A DNA stretch of 64,000 nucleotides from Alloscardovia sp963543015. GTDB taxonomy: Bacteria > Actinomycetota > Actinomycetes > Actinomycetales > Bifidobacteriaceae. The stretch is from contig CAUTYZ010000011.1 of the NCBI GenBank assembly GCA_963543015.1, positions 1 to 64,000 on the forward strand, given 5' to 3'. Every line of letters begins with the position of its first letter. Position 1 is the first letter of the stretch. Position numbers and translations under genes: made by a program. A model generated the notes under the pieces. It made no database searches and was not told where the DNA came from. It was given only the letters and a program-made list of their open reading frames with translations. Of this stretch, positions 36,620-44,426 are shown piece after piece.

Positions 36620-37516
36620 TCACATGGCAAAAGCCGACCATCGACCGCCGTCGTGATGAACCTTCATACTCATCTTAAAAAGCTGAGACAGCATCTCATC
36701 TGTCAGCCCACCTTCAAGACTTCCTGTATAAATAATGCTTCCAGGATTTGGATTCACAATCTCTTGTCCGTCTGCTGGAATTTCTTGAGATTGCTCACCA
36801 TCTGCCGTCAATTCGCGTGTCCTCTCATCATCCAACCGTCCCAAAATGGCTATATGGTCAAAGCCTCGCGGAATTTCTTCGAGTCGATGTGTGACAAGGA
36901 CAGCTGTACGCTCAGTGTCCTGTTGTGCAAAATCTTGAAGCGCACGAACGACAATTTCGCGACCTCCCAAATCCAATCCAGTCGTTGGCTCATCGAGAAT
37001 CAGCACATCCGGATTTGCCATAAGAGCACGGCAAATTCCTACACGCGTGCGCTCACCTTCCGATAATTTATACATCTGCTTACCCGCGAGATATTCGATA
37101 TCATACTGTCGCATCAATTCACGCGCATGCGCATACTGCTCATCCGAATAATCATGCGTCCAGTTACCAATATGCGCTTTCACTGCAGAAACGATAGCAT
37201 CCAAAGGATCTTCCAATGGGTCAAAAGCACGATTGAGGGCATTCGAAGCAAGACCTATGCGATGCCGGTACGAAAAAACATTGACCCTACCCAAGCGATT
37301 TCCCACAATATCGACAGTCCCGGTGGTGGGAAAAAGCCGCGTAGTCATCATGGAAATCAGTGTTGATTTACCGATTCCATTAGGGCCAAAAATAACCCAC
37401 TTCTCCCCTTTACGGATGGTTAAGTTAACATCGGCGATAATTATCCTGCGCTGACGACGGAAGGACACATGACGCAATTGGATATCAGCCTCAGCATGGG
37501 TGTGTTCTACAGTCAC
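36620..37516 (-). CDS. stand-alone ABC ATPase
   Basis: The product is a single ATP-binding cassette with no membrane domain: Walker A FGPNGIGKSTL, signature LSEGERTRVGICRAL and Walker B VLILDEPTTGLDLGGRE. It resembles the YlmA/ModF-like soluble group. No permease gene is adjacent, so its partner is unknown. I prefer the GTG at 37516 (GAGG five bases before) over the ATG at 37534. The last 60 residues are rich in Gly/Glu and diverge from the family. It is separated from marR by 184 bp. Confidence 0.75.
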   Translation of the reverse strand: MTVEHTHAEADIQLRHVSFRRQRRIIIADVNLTIRKGEKWVIFGPNGIGKSTLISMMTTRLFPTTGTVDIVGNRLGRVNVFSYRHRIGLASNALNRAFDPLEDPLDAIVSAVKAHIGNWTHDYSDEQYAHARELMRQYDIEYLAGKQMYKLSEGERTRVGICRALMANPDVLILDEPTTGLDLGGREIVVRALQDFAQQDTERTAVLVTHRLEEIPRGFDHIAILGRLDDERTRELTADGEQSQEIPADGQEIVNPNPGSIIYTGSLEGGLTDEMLSQLFKMSMKVHHDGGRWSAFAM

Positions 37517-37732
37517 AATGTCCTCATTTCTCATATTGTCGTCTCTACGCGCAGACGTTGCTTGGTACTTACAGTATGGTACTCGATACCTATTGACTCA
37601 AACGATACACAAGCAATATGTAGGAAGCTGGTAAAGTCTCCTCTACCAGCTTCGTATCATGCGTTAATTATTTGACTGTTTCAGTTATGACACAGCTTAT
37701 ATCACAGCTTATGCCACGTTTTACGCCACAAC

Positions 37733-38557
37733 TTAGATAGCAGTTCCGTACTTGTCCAAATGAGGATTATCAGACGATGGCTGCGCTACGATAAACAGGT
37801 TCAGCACACCAACGCCGAACGCGATAGCGATACCCATAATAATCCAAATCGATGCTGTCCAGAACAGAAGCGACATAAATGCGATTGCAGACACAACGAT
37901 AAGAATCCAATTGAGAACGCGAACCCACCAGCTCAAGGAATGAGCAACAGTCTTGCGATATCCTGCCGACTGAGCCTCACGAATATCGTCCAAACGATCT
38001 TGGCGAGCAAGTTCTTCAATTTCATTAGCAGGCTCAGTGCGCGCAATAATTGCCAACGCAATCAAAGCGAGAACCATCACGCCAATGCATACAGCACCAC
38101 GAAGATGATGATTCGTGACGAAGAAAGCAATTGCTGCGACGAGAGATACTCCAGCGATAATCCACGAAACAAGCGTACCCCACCAACGTGGAGAACGAGC
38201 AAACACAGATCGACCTTCTGCGCGGGCTTCCTTCTCACGCTGCTTTTCTTCACGCTCAAGTTCCTTCAATGCGCGCTCGCGAAGCTTACGCTCCTTACGA
38301 GCTGCACGTTCTTCAGGGCTTGCTGCACGAACCTTAGGATCTGCAGAAGGAATGATGTCGTTATCATCGTCTTCTTGCAAAGTTGAGCTCGATGGCTTCC
38401 ATTCGCCCTTTGTCTTGTCTTGCAAACGTACAGAACGGTCCTGCAACGACTGCTCATCGAGCAATCCCTCGCGTGAACGTTCCCTACCTGGCTGTGGTTC
38501 TGCCTGTCCACGGCGCTGACGCTTTGCCTGAGCACGACGTTCTGCTCTGTTAGCCAT
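37733..38557 (-). CDS. membrane protein with highly charged N-terminal domain
   Basis: I do not recognise a named family. The 274-aa product begins with a basic stretch (MANRAERRAQAKRQRRGQ). A predicted charged helix rich in Glu, Arg and Lys follows (about residues 80-118), then four hydrophobic segments (about 128-150, 153-170, 208-232, 235-258). The N-terminal half is probably cytoplasmic. GGGAG before the ATG supports the start. The neighbours (ABC ATPase and hemW) do not suggest a function. Confidence 0.7.
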   Translation of the reverse strand: MANRAERRAQAKRQRRGQAEPQPGRERSREGLLDEQSLQDRSVRLQDKTKGEWKPSSSTLQEDDDNDIIPSADPKVRAASPEERAARKERKLRERALKELEREEKQREKEARAEGRSVFARSPRWWGTLVSWIIAGVSLVAAIAFFVTNHHLRGAVCIGVMVLALIALAIIARTEPANEIEELARQDRLDDIREAQSAGYRKTVAHSLSWWVRVLNWILIVVSAIAFMSLLFWTASIWIIMGIAIAFGVGVLNLFIVAQPSSDNPHLDKYGTAI

Positions 38558-38851
38558 GTTTACTCCCTTTTTGTACCGTTGTACCTGTGTCTGTACCTAT
38601 GTACCCTGCCTGCTGCCGCACTGCTATGATGCTGCTACGTTCGAGATGAGCTGCTGTTGATCATCCAACTGCACACTGCTTCTCCTGTAGCTACTGTAGC
38701 AATGACCTGCACCTAGTATAGCGGTTAATCCTTGACGAATGGGCACGATTGCGGAATTTGATGGATTTTGGTCCTGTTTTCGCAGTGTTTATTGCGGATT
38801 TATGCGATGCACCGCTATACATGTTATACGTTTTATACGCCTATATACGTT
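38558..38851. other. spacer between hemW and the membrane protein gene
   Basis: Nearly 300 bases with no gene. It begins with degenerate GTACCTGTG-type words upstream of the membrane protein gene and ends with repeated TTTATACG words just after the hemW stop codon. No strong terminator was seen. Confidence 0.4.
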
Positions 38852-40036
38852 TTATACGTCAACTGCCGCGAGAATTTGCGCAATCATCGAATCATTAAGA
38901 AGTCTGCCCTTTCGCGTGGCTACGAGACGACCATTCGAAATCGTCGCCAGCCCCTCGCGAGTCAGCTCATTCAAGGTTACTTCAGGAATTGTCATTCCCG
39001 CAGCCTTCTCGAATCCGGCAATATCCATCCCTGATCGCACACGCAAACTCAAAATTGCGAGCTCTTCAAGATTCATCTCGTCATTAATTTTTTCGCTGTC
39101 TGCCCACGGAACGCGGTTTTGTGCAAGTGCGGAACCCCATTGCTTAGGATGCTGAATATCCCACGACCGCGTACGCACATGGTTGTAATGCGAGTGAGCA
39201 CCTGGCCCGATACCAGCCCAGTCGTAATTTCGCCAATATCCGAGATTGTGCTGCGATTCGTTGCCTGGCGTCGACCAATTGGACACCTCATACCACGTCA
39301 AGCCCGCAGATTCAAACATGTCATCTGCTAATTCGTATTTTGCAGCTTCGTCGTCATCATCAGGCTGTGCCAATTTTCCTGCTGCAATCATCCGGCCCAT
39401 TTTGGTAGTCGGCTCAAGAGACAACGCATACGCGGAAATATGCTGAACGCCCAAATCTAGCGCTGCCTGCACAGAGGTACGCCAATCTTCCAAGCTTTCG
39501 CCAGGAGTACCGTAAATTAAATCAACGCTTGAGCGCAAACCAATTGCATCTGCTGCAGCAACATTCTCATCCACATTTTTTTGCAAATGCGACCTATCCA
39601 ATGTTTTCAGCACGTGCTCCACTGCCGATTGCATGCCAAACGATACACGGTTAAACCCGCCATCATAGAGTTCAGACAGATAATCGTAGTTCACCGTATC
39701 TGGGTTTGCTTCGGTCGTAATTTCCGCGCCGTCTTCGATACCCCACAATTCGCGAATTTTTGCAAGAATTCTCACCAAATCGCGTGCTGGAAGAATAGTA
39801 GGCGTACCTCCGCCGAAGAACACCGTATGCGCAGGCGGCTCGTGGATACCTTGCTGCTCTTGCCAACGCTTGACGATGTTCAATTCTCGCATTGCCATAT
39901 CTGCGTACGACGTGCGGCTTACTCCACCGCCGAGGTTCGTCGCGGTGTACGTATTGAAATCGCAATAACCGCAACGTCTCAAGCAGAACGGCACGTGCAC
40001 GTACACCTCGTACGGCGTAATTATGCTCTCTGACAT
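38852..40036 (-). CDS. hemW: radical SAM heme chaperone HemW
   Basis: HemW belongs to the coproporphyrinogen oxidase-like radical SAM family and is thought to deliver heme. The product has the [4Fe-4S] motif CLRRCGYC (about residues 17-24), the GGGTPT motif for AdoMet and the HemN C-terminal domain. It lacks the extra N-terminal residues of true HemN. The start overlaps or abuts the lepA stop (TAGTGATG): GTG at 40039 or ATG at 40036. The lepA-hemW order is common in bacteria. Confidence 0.9.
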   Translation of the reverse strand: MSESIITPYEVYVHVPFCLRRCGYCDFNTYTATNLGGGVSRTSYADMAMRELNIVKRWQEQQGIHEPPAHTVFFGGGTPTILPARDLVRILAKIRELWGIEDGAEITTEANPDTVNYDYLSELYDGGFNRVSFGMQSAVEHVLKTLDRSHLQKNVDENVAAADAIGLRSSVDLIYGTPGESLEDWRTSVQAALDLGVQHISAYALSLEPTTKMGRMIAAGKLAQPDDDDEAAKYELADDMFESAGLTWYEVSNWSTPGNESQHNLGYWRNYDWAGIGPGAHSHYNHVRTRSWDIQHPKQWGSALAQNRVPWADSEKINDEMNLEELAILSLRVRSGMDIAGFEKAAGMTIPEVTLNELTREGLATISNGRLVATRKGRLLNDSMIAQILAAVDV

Positions 40037-40038
40037 CA

Positions 40039-41919
40039 CTAATTTGCCTTCTGAGCCGCGCGAATCTTATCTTTTGTATCGCGGTCAGTTGGTTCATCCG
40101 TAGACAAAGCAGCAATGAATGCTTCCTGAGGAACTTCCACATGGCCCAGCATCTTCATGCGCTTCTTACCAGCCTTCTGCTTCTCCAGCAGCTTGCGCTT
40201 ACGCGTAATATCGCCGCCGTAGCACTTCGCGAGAACATCCTTGCGCAGAGCACGAATAGTTTCACGCGCGATAATTCGCGAACCAATTGCCGCCTGGATC
40301 GGAATCTCAAACTGCTGACGAGGAATAAGTTCGCGCAATTTCTTCGTCATCATCACACCATAGGAATACGCCTTATCGCGATGAACAATTGCGCTAAACG
40401 CATCAACCGTTTCGCCCTGAATCAGAATATCGACTTTCACAAGATCGGCGACTTGCTCACCCGACTCGTGATAATCCAAACTCGCGTAGCCCTTTGTACG
40501 GCTCTTCAATTGGTCAAAGAAATCAAAAACGATCTCAGCAAGCGGCATCGTGTAATGCATTTCCACGCGTTCAGGGGAAATGTACTCCATCGTTCCCATA
40601 TTTCCGCGATGGTCTTGGCATAGTTCCATAACTGCGCCGATAAATTCCTTGGGAAGGATGATATCCGCTGCAACCATAGGCTCTGTAACAGAGCGAACTT
40701 TACCTTCTGGGAATTCGCTAGGGTTCGTAACGTGATGCTCGCTTCGATCTTCCATTGTCACATCGTAGGTAACAGAAGGCGCGGTCGAGATAAGATCGAG
40801 TCCAAATTCGCGGCGCAAACGTTCCGACACAATTTCCATATGCAGCAATCCAAGGAAGCCACAGCGGAACCCGAAACCGAGCGCAACCGATGTCTCCGGC
40901 TCATACACAAGAGCAGCATCGTTAAGCTTGAGCTTGTCGAGCGCATCTCGCAAATCTGGGAATTGCGCATTATCAATGGGGAATAATCCTGCATACACCA
41001 TTGGCTGTGGGTCTCGATAACCAGGCAGTGGGTTTTTTGCAGGCGCGGTCTCAGAGGTAATCGTGTCACCGACCTTCGACTGGCTTACGTCTTTTACGCC
41101 CGTAATAATATAGCCAACTTCTCCCGCGCCAAGAGCTTTCGTCGGCTGCATTTCTGGACTAATAACGCCTAACTCAATCGGATCGTGGACAGTTCCCAAT
41201 CCCATCATGCGAATCTTTTGGCGGCTCTTGAGCGAACCGTCGACCATACGAATGTACGTCACAATTCCGCGATAAGAATCGTAAACCGAGTCGAAAATCA
41301 ACGCGCGTGCTGGCGCTTCAGGGTCTCCCGTCGGCGCTGGAACTTCCGCAACAATTCGATTGAGCAGTTCATCCACGCCCTCACCAGTTTTACCAGAAAC
41401 GCGCAAAACCTCGCTCGACTCGATACCCAACAATCCAGCAATTTCATCCGCGTGCTTGTCCGGCTCCGCGCTTGGCAAATCAATCTTGTTCAGAACAGGG
41501 ATAATTGCCAAATCATTATCCATCGCCATATACAAGTTCGACAACGTTTGAGCCTCGATGCCCTGTGTCGCGTCAACCAACAAAACAGCGCCCTCGCATG
41601 CGGCCAACGAGCGAGACACTTCATACGAAAAATCAACGTGCCCCGGGGTGTCAATCATGCCGAGCGTGTATTCCGTTCCATCCACTACCCACGGAACTCG
41701 AACCGCCTGCGACTTAATAGTAATTCCGCGCTCCTGCTCAATATCCATACGGTCCAAAAAACGGTCGCGCATTTCGCGCTGCTCCACAATTCCGCTCAAC
41801 TGCAAAATTCGGTCAGCAACCGTTGACTTACCATGATCGATATGGGCAATAATGCAAAAATTGCGCACGCGAGACTGGTCAGTTGCACCTGGCAAATTAT
41901 GAGCCACGTTCTTCGGCAT
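40039..41919 (-). CDS. lepA: elongation factor 4 (LepA)
   Basis: LepA is a ribosomal GTPase related to EF-G that acts on stalled or initiating ribosomes. The 626-aa product has G1 AHIDHGKSTVADR (about residues 25-37), DTPGHVDFSYEV, and NKIDLPSA, then the LepA-specific C-terminal domain (GGDITRKRKLLEKQKAGKKRMK). Length is standard. AAGGAAGG precedes the ATG. It is divergent from rpsT. Confidence 0.97.
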   Translation of the reverse strand: MPKNVAHNLPGATDQSRVRNFCIIAHIDHGKSTVADRILQLSGIVEQREMRDRFLDRMDIEQERGITIKSQAVRVPWVVDGTEYTLGMIDTPGHVDFSYEVSRSLAACEGAVLLVDATQGIEAQTLSNLYMAMDNDLAIIPVLNKIDLPSAEPDKHADEIAGLLGIESSEVLRVSGKTGEGVDELLNRIVAEVPAPTGDPEAPARALIFDSVYDSYRGIVTYIRMVDGSLKSRQKIRMMGLGTVHDPIELGVISPEMQPTKALGAGEVGYIITGVKDVSQSKVGDTITSETAPAKNPLPGYRDPQPMVYAGLFPIDNAQFPDLRDALDKLKLNDAALVYEPETSVALGFGFRCGFLGLLHMEIVSERLRREFGLDLISTAPSVTYDVTMEDRSEHHVTNPSEFPEGKVRSVTEPMVAADIILPKEFIGAVMELCQDHRGNMGTMEYISPERVEMHYTMPLAEIVFDFFDQLKSRTKGYASLDYHESGEQVADLVKVDILIQGETVDAFSAIVHRDKAYSYGVMMTKKLRELIPRQQFEIPIQAAIGSRIIARETIRALRKDVLAKCYGGDITRKRKLLEKQKAGKKRMKMLGHVEVPQEAFIAALSTDEPTDRDTKDKIRAAQKAN

Positions 41920-41981
41920 GAGGGCCTTCCTTGGGAGTTTTATCCTTTTTTATCCTGTACTGCAGTTAATTCTACATGACT

Positions 41982-41990
41982 CATGGTATG
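41982..41990 (+). promoter_or_regulatory. extended -10 promoter of rpsT
   Basis: TGGTATGAT fits an extended -10 element (TGn before TATGAT), 45 bp upstream of the rpsT start codon. The -35 region is poor, as often seen with extended -10 promoters. Confidence 0.4.
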
Positions 41991-42034
41991 ATAAGGGCTT
42001 GTATGCCGTGTAATAAACGTTTGGAGAAATAAAA

Positions 42035-42295
42035 GTGGCAAATATTAAGTCGCAGAAGAAGCGCGTTCTCACCAATGAGAAGGCACATAAGCGTAACGTG
42101 GCTTTCAAGAGCCAGTTGAAGCACACCATCCGCGCTACTCGTGAAGCTATCGAAGCTGGCGATAAGGCAGCAGCAGAAGCAGCATACGCAGTAGCTGCTC
42201 AGAAGCTTGACAAGGCAGCAGGTCGCGGAGTAATCCACAAGAACCAGGCAGCAAACCGCAAATCTGCTTTGGCTCTTGCGATCAACGCAATGTAA
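42035..42295 (+). CDS. rpsT: 30S ribosomal protein S20
   Basis: This 86-aa basic protein binds 16S rRNA at the body of the small subunit. MANIKSQKKRVLTNEKAHKRN and the C-terminal GVIHKNQAANRKSALALAINAM-type ending are diagnostic. The start is GTG with GGAGAA upstream. It is single in its transcript and is followed by a very strong terminator. Confidence 0.97.
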   Translation: MANIKSQKKRVLTNEKAHKRNVAFKSQLKHTIRATREAIEAGDKAAAEAAYAVAAQKLDKAAGRGVIHKNQAANRKSALALAINAM

Positions 42296-42316
42296 GCTTC
42301 TTTCTTAGAGCTTTTA

Positions 42317-42364
42317 AAAGGCCGCCCGCAGTTCTGATTTTGGGGACTGCGGGCGGCCTTTTTG
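42317..42364 (+). terminator. intrinsic terminator of rpsT
   Basis: AAAGGCCGCCCGCAGT pairs with ACTGCGGGCGGCCTTT around a 13-base loop, with a T run at the end. The long GC-rich stem makes this the clearest terminator in the window. The A run before the stem could also serve the opposite strand. Confidence 0.95.
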
Positions 42365-42851
42365 TGTGGGGGTGTGGTGTGTGGCTTGTGGGGTGGCTTG
42401 GGGCGCGGTTTGAGTTTTTTGCATTAGCGGAACTTATTCTAGTTTTGATGGTACAGATAATGTAGGTTTTTGCATATACGGAACCTTTTTGATAATTTTT
42501 CGTCGCTTCTTCTTTAACTTTTGTTCCGCACCTGCAAAAAAACAATTTTCCCAGAACAATTCAACAGCATTCCCTCTCAGTACAATACCAAGTTTAGGAT
42601 CTTTCTTTAGGATTTTTAAAACAGATTCAACATACTCTGCTTAGCAAAACATGGTCGCCCTATCCGAAAGTTAGTTCTTCTTCCCCACCTAACAACAAAT
42701 TTTTCAAAAATTCCCGCACCGATATTCCGATCTCTTCCGATTCTGTATTTTCTGTTGTTTTCTGTCATTTTCTGTTACTTCCATTACGCTACTTAGCCCT
42801 CCAGGCTCGAACGCTCTCTCCTCCCCGTATAAAGCCCAAGAAGAAATCCAT
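42365..42851. other. spacer between rpsT and second nuclease-like gene
   Basis: No gene is supported. The first 50 bases are G/T-rich. They are followed by three TTTTTTGCA-N4-CGGAAC sites (42415-42541). The rest is AT-rich with TTTTCTGT repeated several times at about 42747-42780. Confidence 0.5.
42415..42541. repeat. inverted-repeat element E1 with three TTTTTTGCA-N4-CGGAAC sites
   Basis: Two plus-strand sites (42415-42433 and 42467-42484) and one minus-strand site (42523-42541) share T5-6, GCA, four variable bases and CGGAAC. The GCA to TGC span of the inner pair is 64 bp (42472 to 42535). The two direct sites are 51 bp apart. The whole is 127 bp, the same length as the matching group at 44190-44316. 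Confidence 0.65.
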
Positions 42852-44036
42852 TCACAAACGCATCAACGTTCGCTCGCCAATCCATCTCGCCAGCAAACGC
42901 TTTCTACGTTTTCGCTCCTTATCACCCACCATTGGAACTCCTGCAGTTCTCAGCTTTTCCAACATTTCGCGGCCATTATTGTAGTATGCCTCGGAAAACC
43001 CAAAGCGAACGATAACATAGCCTAGGACAGACAATACAGTTTCTCGGTCTTTTTCCCGAATTATCGCATCTATCGCATCGCGCGAATTCGTATTTCTGAG
43101 CATCTCCTCATCCACATATTTTGCACGTCCGTCCAACTCAGCAACAATTCGTTTCGGCTCGTTTGACTTTTGTCCGACCTGCAAAATTTCCCAATAATAA
43201 TCAGCACGGACAGTACGCGCACTTCTCGCTTTTCCATTTCTATAGAACGGATTTGCGATAATTTTTTGCAATTGTGGCGCCACAAAACCGCCTCGAATCA
43301 TACGTCCGCGACAGAACGATTCGCCTCCATTCTCTGATTTCTCATCAACAAATTGCATTTTGTACCGAGTTGCAAAATTCTTCCAGCAATTTTTCCTGAT
43401 ATGAATAAATTCGCAAATTTGCTCATTACTGAGACCATAGATTTTCGCAAGGCTATCGCAGATTTTAAGCGCGTCTTCGAAAGGCAAACGACGCAGACAG
43501 TCGAAAATTGTTTGCAATGGTGACGTTACCAGAATTCCGTTGCACACGCCGACGTACGCATTAATGCTGATATATGATTGCGCTAATAATTGCGGGTCGC
43601 GAACGATGTTCGTCTGTTTGTGGATAATTCCGCTCGCAATCAGTTCCTTAATTTTCTCCGTCGGGCGGCAATTTTTCGCATAATGGAACCGCACGGGCGT
43701 CAACACTCGCCGAGCGCTCGACGTATGTTCGTCCGCCACAAAATGCACGTCTTTACTGTATTGAGGTCCGTTTTTGCCATCGCAAAACGCGCCCAAAACC
43801 GCAGCTGCGGAAACGTTCGCTACTGGCCAATGAATGTGCAAACTCGCGATGGCATATATTCTAGAAAGGAACTGTTGCCATGGATCTAGATCGTTCCACA
43901 GAACCATGAGCGCATAGAAATGAAAAAGCGGTCTTAATAGACGACCTCTCTGCGTTTGGTATGCGAACCTTTTACGTTCCTTGCGATCTTGTGGGGAGAA
44001 TAGCGGCTGCGTGAAACTCTGATTATTTGTGCTCAT
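42852..44036 (-). CDS. AbiEi/DUF559-like protein, possible Vsr-fold nuclease (copy 2)
   Basis: This 394-aa protein is paralogous to the product at 484-1878 across nearly its full length, but lacks the Ser/Thr-rich N-terminal extension. Shared features are HWPVANVSAAAVLGAF, FHYAKNCRP, TSPLQTIFDCLRRLPFEDAL, SENGGESFCRGRMIRGG, then AELDGRAKY and REKDRETVLSVLGYVIVRF (the possible nuclease core), and RLLARWIGERTLMRL at the end. The ATG follows directly after a hairpin that contains the only ribosome-binding-like sequence. It is flanked by repeat elements E2 upstream and E1 downstream. No partner toxin or methylase gene is near. Nuclease or regulatory activity is an inference. Confidence 0.6.
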   Translation of the reverse strand: MSTNNQSFTQPLFSPQDRKERKRFAYQTQRGRLLRPLFHFYALMVLWNDLDPWQQFLSRIYAIASLHIHWPVANVSAAAVLGAFCDGKNGPQYSKDVHFVADEHTSSARRVLTPVRFHYAKNCRPTEKIKELIASGIIHKQTNIVRDPQLLAQSYISINAYVGVCNGILVTSPLQTIFDCLRRLPFEDALKICDSLAKIYGLSNEQICEFIHIRKNCWKNFATRYKMQFVDEKSENGGESFCRGRMIRGGFVAPQLQKIIANPFYRNGKARSARTVRADYYWEILQVGQKSNEPKRIVAELDGRAKYVDEEMLRNTNSRDAIDAIIREKDRETVLSVLGYVIVRFGFSEAYYNNGREMLEKLRTAGVPMVGDKERKRRKRLLARWIGERTLMRL

Positions 44037-44054
44037 GCCACCAATTGTGGTGGC
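44037..44054 (-). promoter_or_regulatory. hairpin covering the ribosome binding site of copy 2
   Basis: GCCACC and GGTGGC are perfect 6-bp arms around a 6-base loop, and the 3' arm directly touches the ATG at 44036. The GGTGG in that arm is the only candidate ribosome binding site, so the hairpin would hide it in the mRNA. Confidence 0.5.
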
Positions 44055-44426
44055 TGGCGGTATGAAGCGCCAATTCTGGAGATAATGTTATCAATTGTGA
44101 AAACACGCCCGGATTTTGCGCGCTTTTGAGGCTGAATAAGACGTACTTGATGAGGACTTGGAATTTCTTAGAAGGAAATGCGCGAAAAATTTTTTGCAAC
44201 GACGGAACACGGCAGCAAAACGATTCGAGAAGACACCGTTGTTCTTTGCAGCTGCGGAACATTTTCGCCGATTTGTTTGTCATTTCTAAGTTATTTTGTT
44301 CCTCCGTTGCAAAAAACAAAATCCCGCGATCCCAATCCCCCACCCATCCCCGCACCTGCAAAAAACAAAAAAGTGGAGCCTCCTCAAAAGGCCCCACACA
44401 ACAAGCAACACTAAAAACCGAGGAAT
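44055..44426. other. spacer between copy 2 and ilvE
   Basis: No gene is supported. It includes a possible minus-strand promoter (TTGATA, near 44092) and the four-site repeat group at 44190-44365. The last 60 bases before the ilvE stop have a CCTCAAAAGGCCCC-like run that could form a weak stem, with no clear T run. Confidence 0.4.
44190..44365. repeat. inverted-repeat element E2 with four TTTTTTGCA-type sites
   Basis: Plus-strand sites lie at 44190-44208 (TTTTTTGCA, ACGA, CGGAAC) and 44242-44260 (CTTTGCA, GCTG, CGGAAC). Minus-strand sites lie at 44298-44316 (TTTTTTGCA, ACGG, AGGAAC) and, degenerate, at 44347-44365 (TTTTTTGCA, GGTG, CGGGG). The inner pair has a 63-bp span (44248 to 44310) and the outer sites are about 50 bp further out on each side, so the group is nearly symmetrical. 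Confidence 0.65.

Noticed and set aside
39575..39600. TTTTTTGCAAATGCGACC in hemW as a repeat-family site
   Set aside because: It is inside conserved coding sequence and the outer half-site differs at several positions.
42282..42545. 87-codon minus-strand frame downstream of rpsT
   Set aside because: It covers the rpsT terminator stem and the CGGAAC sites, and the translation is low complexity.
317..44365. CRISPR array as an explanation of the repeated motif
   Set aside because: The copies are scattered over 44 kb, occur in both orientations, and have no regular spacer pattern or cas genes.
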